Below the pieces are notes generated by a model, which was not told the DNA's origin, ran no database searches, and saw only the letters and a program-made list of their open reading frames with translations. Source: Thermoleophilia bacterium (GTDB taxonomy: Bacteria; Actinomycetota; Thermoleophilia; Gaiellales; Gaiellaceae). Taken from it: a DNA stretch of 14,864 nucleotides. The position numbers were made by a program, and so were the translations under genes. The stretch spans positions 1 to 14,864 of the forward strand of contig JAICVP010000020.1 in NCBI GenBank assembly GCA_025935275.1. Direction: 5' to 3'. Each line of letters starts with the position of its first letter. The first letter of the stretch is position 1. This document shows positions 14,073 through 14,864 of this stretch, piece after piece.

Positions 14073-14864
14073 ATGGCTCGGAAGCTCACCCTCGCGGTTC
14101 CCGTCGCTTTGGTCCTGGCGCTCGCCGGTGCCGGCTCTGCGCTTGGAGCTTCCGGCGGGGTCGGCCCGCCGGGGCCGGACACCCCGAGCGGCGAGGCGAT
14201 CTCCCGGCTGTACTGGATCGTCCTCGGGCTCTGCGCCGTCGTCTTTGTGCTCGTGGAGACGGCGCTCATCGTCTTCATCATTCGATTCCGGCGCCGGCGC
14301 GACGACCCTGCCACCGCGGAGGGCCCCCAGATCCACGGCAACACGCGGCTGGAGATCATCTGGACGGCGATCCCGGCGATCCTGCTCGCGGCGCTCGCGA
14401 TCTTCACCTTCACGCAGATCCCGGCGGTGCAGGCGCAGAGCGTGGCCGACGAGGAGCACCTGACGGTCCGGGTGGAAGCCCACCAGTTCTACTGGGAATA
14501 CCGCTATCCGGAGGGCGAGATATCGGTGAACACGCTGTACCTCCCCGTGAACGAGCCCGTCGAGCTCCAGCTCACCGGCATGGATGTCATCCACAGCTGG
14601 TGGGTTCCGGCGCTCACCGGGAAGATGGACGCCATTCCCGGCCGCGTGAACACCCTGCGCTTCGTCCCCGAGCGGACCGGCGACTTCGAGGGCAAGTGCG
14701 CGGAACTGTGCGGCATCCAGCACGCGTTCATGCCGACCACGGTCACCGTCCTGGAGCAGGGCGACTACGAATCGACCCTCGCCGCACAGCAGGAGCAGCT
14801 CGCGCTCGGGCAGGCGACCTGGGAAGGCGCGTGCGCGACGTGCCACGGCCTCGAGGGACAGGGA
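14073..14864 (+). CDS. coxB: Cytochrome c oxidase subunit II with C-terminal cytochrome c domain (caa3 type), 3' end missing
   Basis: The open frame of 264 codons runs off the right edge. A signal sequence (about 1-25, ending SALGAS) and two membrane helices (about 46-70 and 96-117) precede the CuA cupredoxin domain. QFYWEYRYP (138-146) is the conserved aromatic stretch linked to electron transfer. The CuA ligands are all present: His174, Cys209, Glu211, Cys213, His217 and Met220. After them, CATCH (254-258) is a CXXCH heme c motif, so this is the caa3-type subunit II carrying a fused cytochrome c; the axial Met lies beyond the window. It receives electrons from cytochrome c and passes them to subunit I of the respiratory oxidase. 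The signal has no lipobox cysteine. ATG at 14073 is chosen because it begins a typical signal peptide. The other cox genes would be expected beyond the right edge. Confidence 0.95.
   Translation, partial: MARKLTLAVPVALVLALAGAGSALGASGGVGPPGPDTPSGEAISRLYWIVLGLCAVVFVLVETALIVFIIRFRRRRDDPATAEGPQIHGNTRLEIIWTAIPAILLAALAIFTFTQIPAVQAQSVADEEHLTVRVEAHQFYWEYRYPEGEISVNTLYLPVNEPVELQLTGMDVIHSWWVPALTGKMDAIPGRVNTLRFVPERTGDFEGKCAELCGIQHAFMPTTVTVLEQGDYESTLAAQQEQLALGQATWEGACATCHGLEGQG

Noticed and set aside
13941..14464. Minus-strand frames opposite coxB (301, 154 and 80 codons)
   Set aside because: They run antisense to a coxB frame with all CuA ligands and a heme c motif, and have shadow-type composition.

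Overview
The window is very G+C-rich and uses GTG starts freely. It carries high-G+C actinobacterial gene types: FtsX/MacB-type ABC cassettes, a DUF4395 protein, and a cytochrome c oxidase subunit II with a heme c tail. An actinobacterium, possibly of class Thermoleophilia, fits best. The phylum rests on gene content and codon style, the class is a guess. No rRNA, tRNA, IS element, CRISPR array or phage gene was seen; this looks like ordinary chromosome.

Layout. (1) 1-1859, minus: a CocE/NonD-type alpha/beta hydrolase whose 3' end lies outside the window. (2) 1860-1945: a short divergent spacer, then a small charged hypothetical protein (1946-2206, plus). Its stop codon shares the palindrome CTAG with the stop of the convergent ABC gene. 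(3) 2203-9236, minus: a four-gene ABC cassette, transcribed permease A (1093 aa), permease B (735 aa), ATPase 1 (294 aa, with an extra AbrB-like tail), ATPase 2 (224 aa). Adjacent genes overlap by 4, 4 and 8 nt, so translation is probably coupled. (4) 9281-13078, minus: 2-oxoglutarate dehydrogenase E1 (942 aa), preceded by a D-2-hydroxyacid dehydrogenase of the glyoxylate/hydroxypyruvate reductase type. The gaps of 51 and 44 nt on one strand allow a single transcript from the dehydrogenase through the ABC genes. (5) 13130-13624, plus: a DUF4395 membrane protein with three CXXC pairs, tail-to-tail (41-nt overlap) with a 103-aa hypothetical on the minus strand. (6) 14073-14864, plus: coxB, cut by the window edge just after the CXXCH heme motif.

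How the genes fit together. Kgd/SucA E1 and CoxB belong to central carbon oxidation and respiration. The ABC cassette encodes two different permeases and two different ATPases, enough for one complete heteromeric type VII (FtsEX/LolCDE/MacB superfamily) machine; its substrate cannot be read from the sequence. The least ordinary features are the AbrB-like domain fused to ATPase 1, the unequal ectodomains of the two permeases, the three CXXC pairs in the DUF4395 protein, several starts that look leaderless, and two mutually exclusive hairpins just upstream of coxB. No clearly new defence or biosynthetic system was found.
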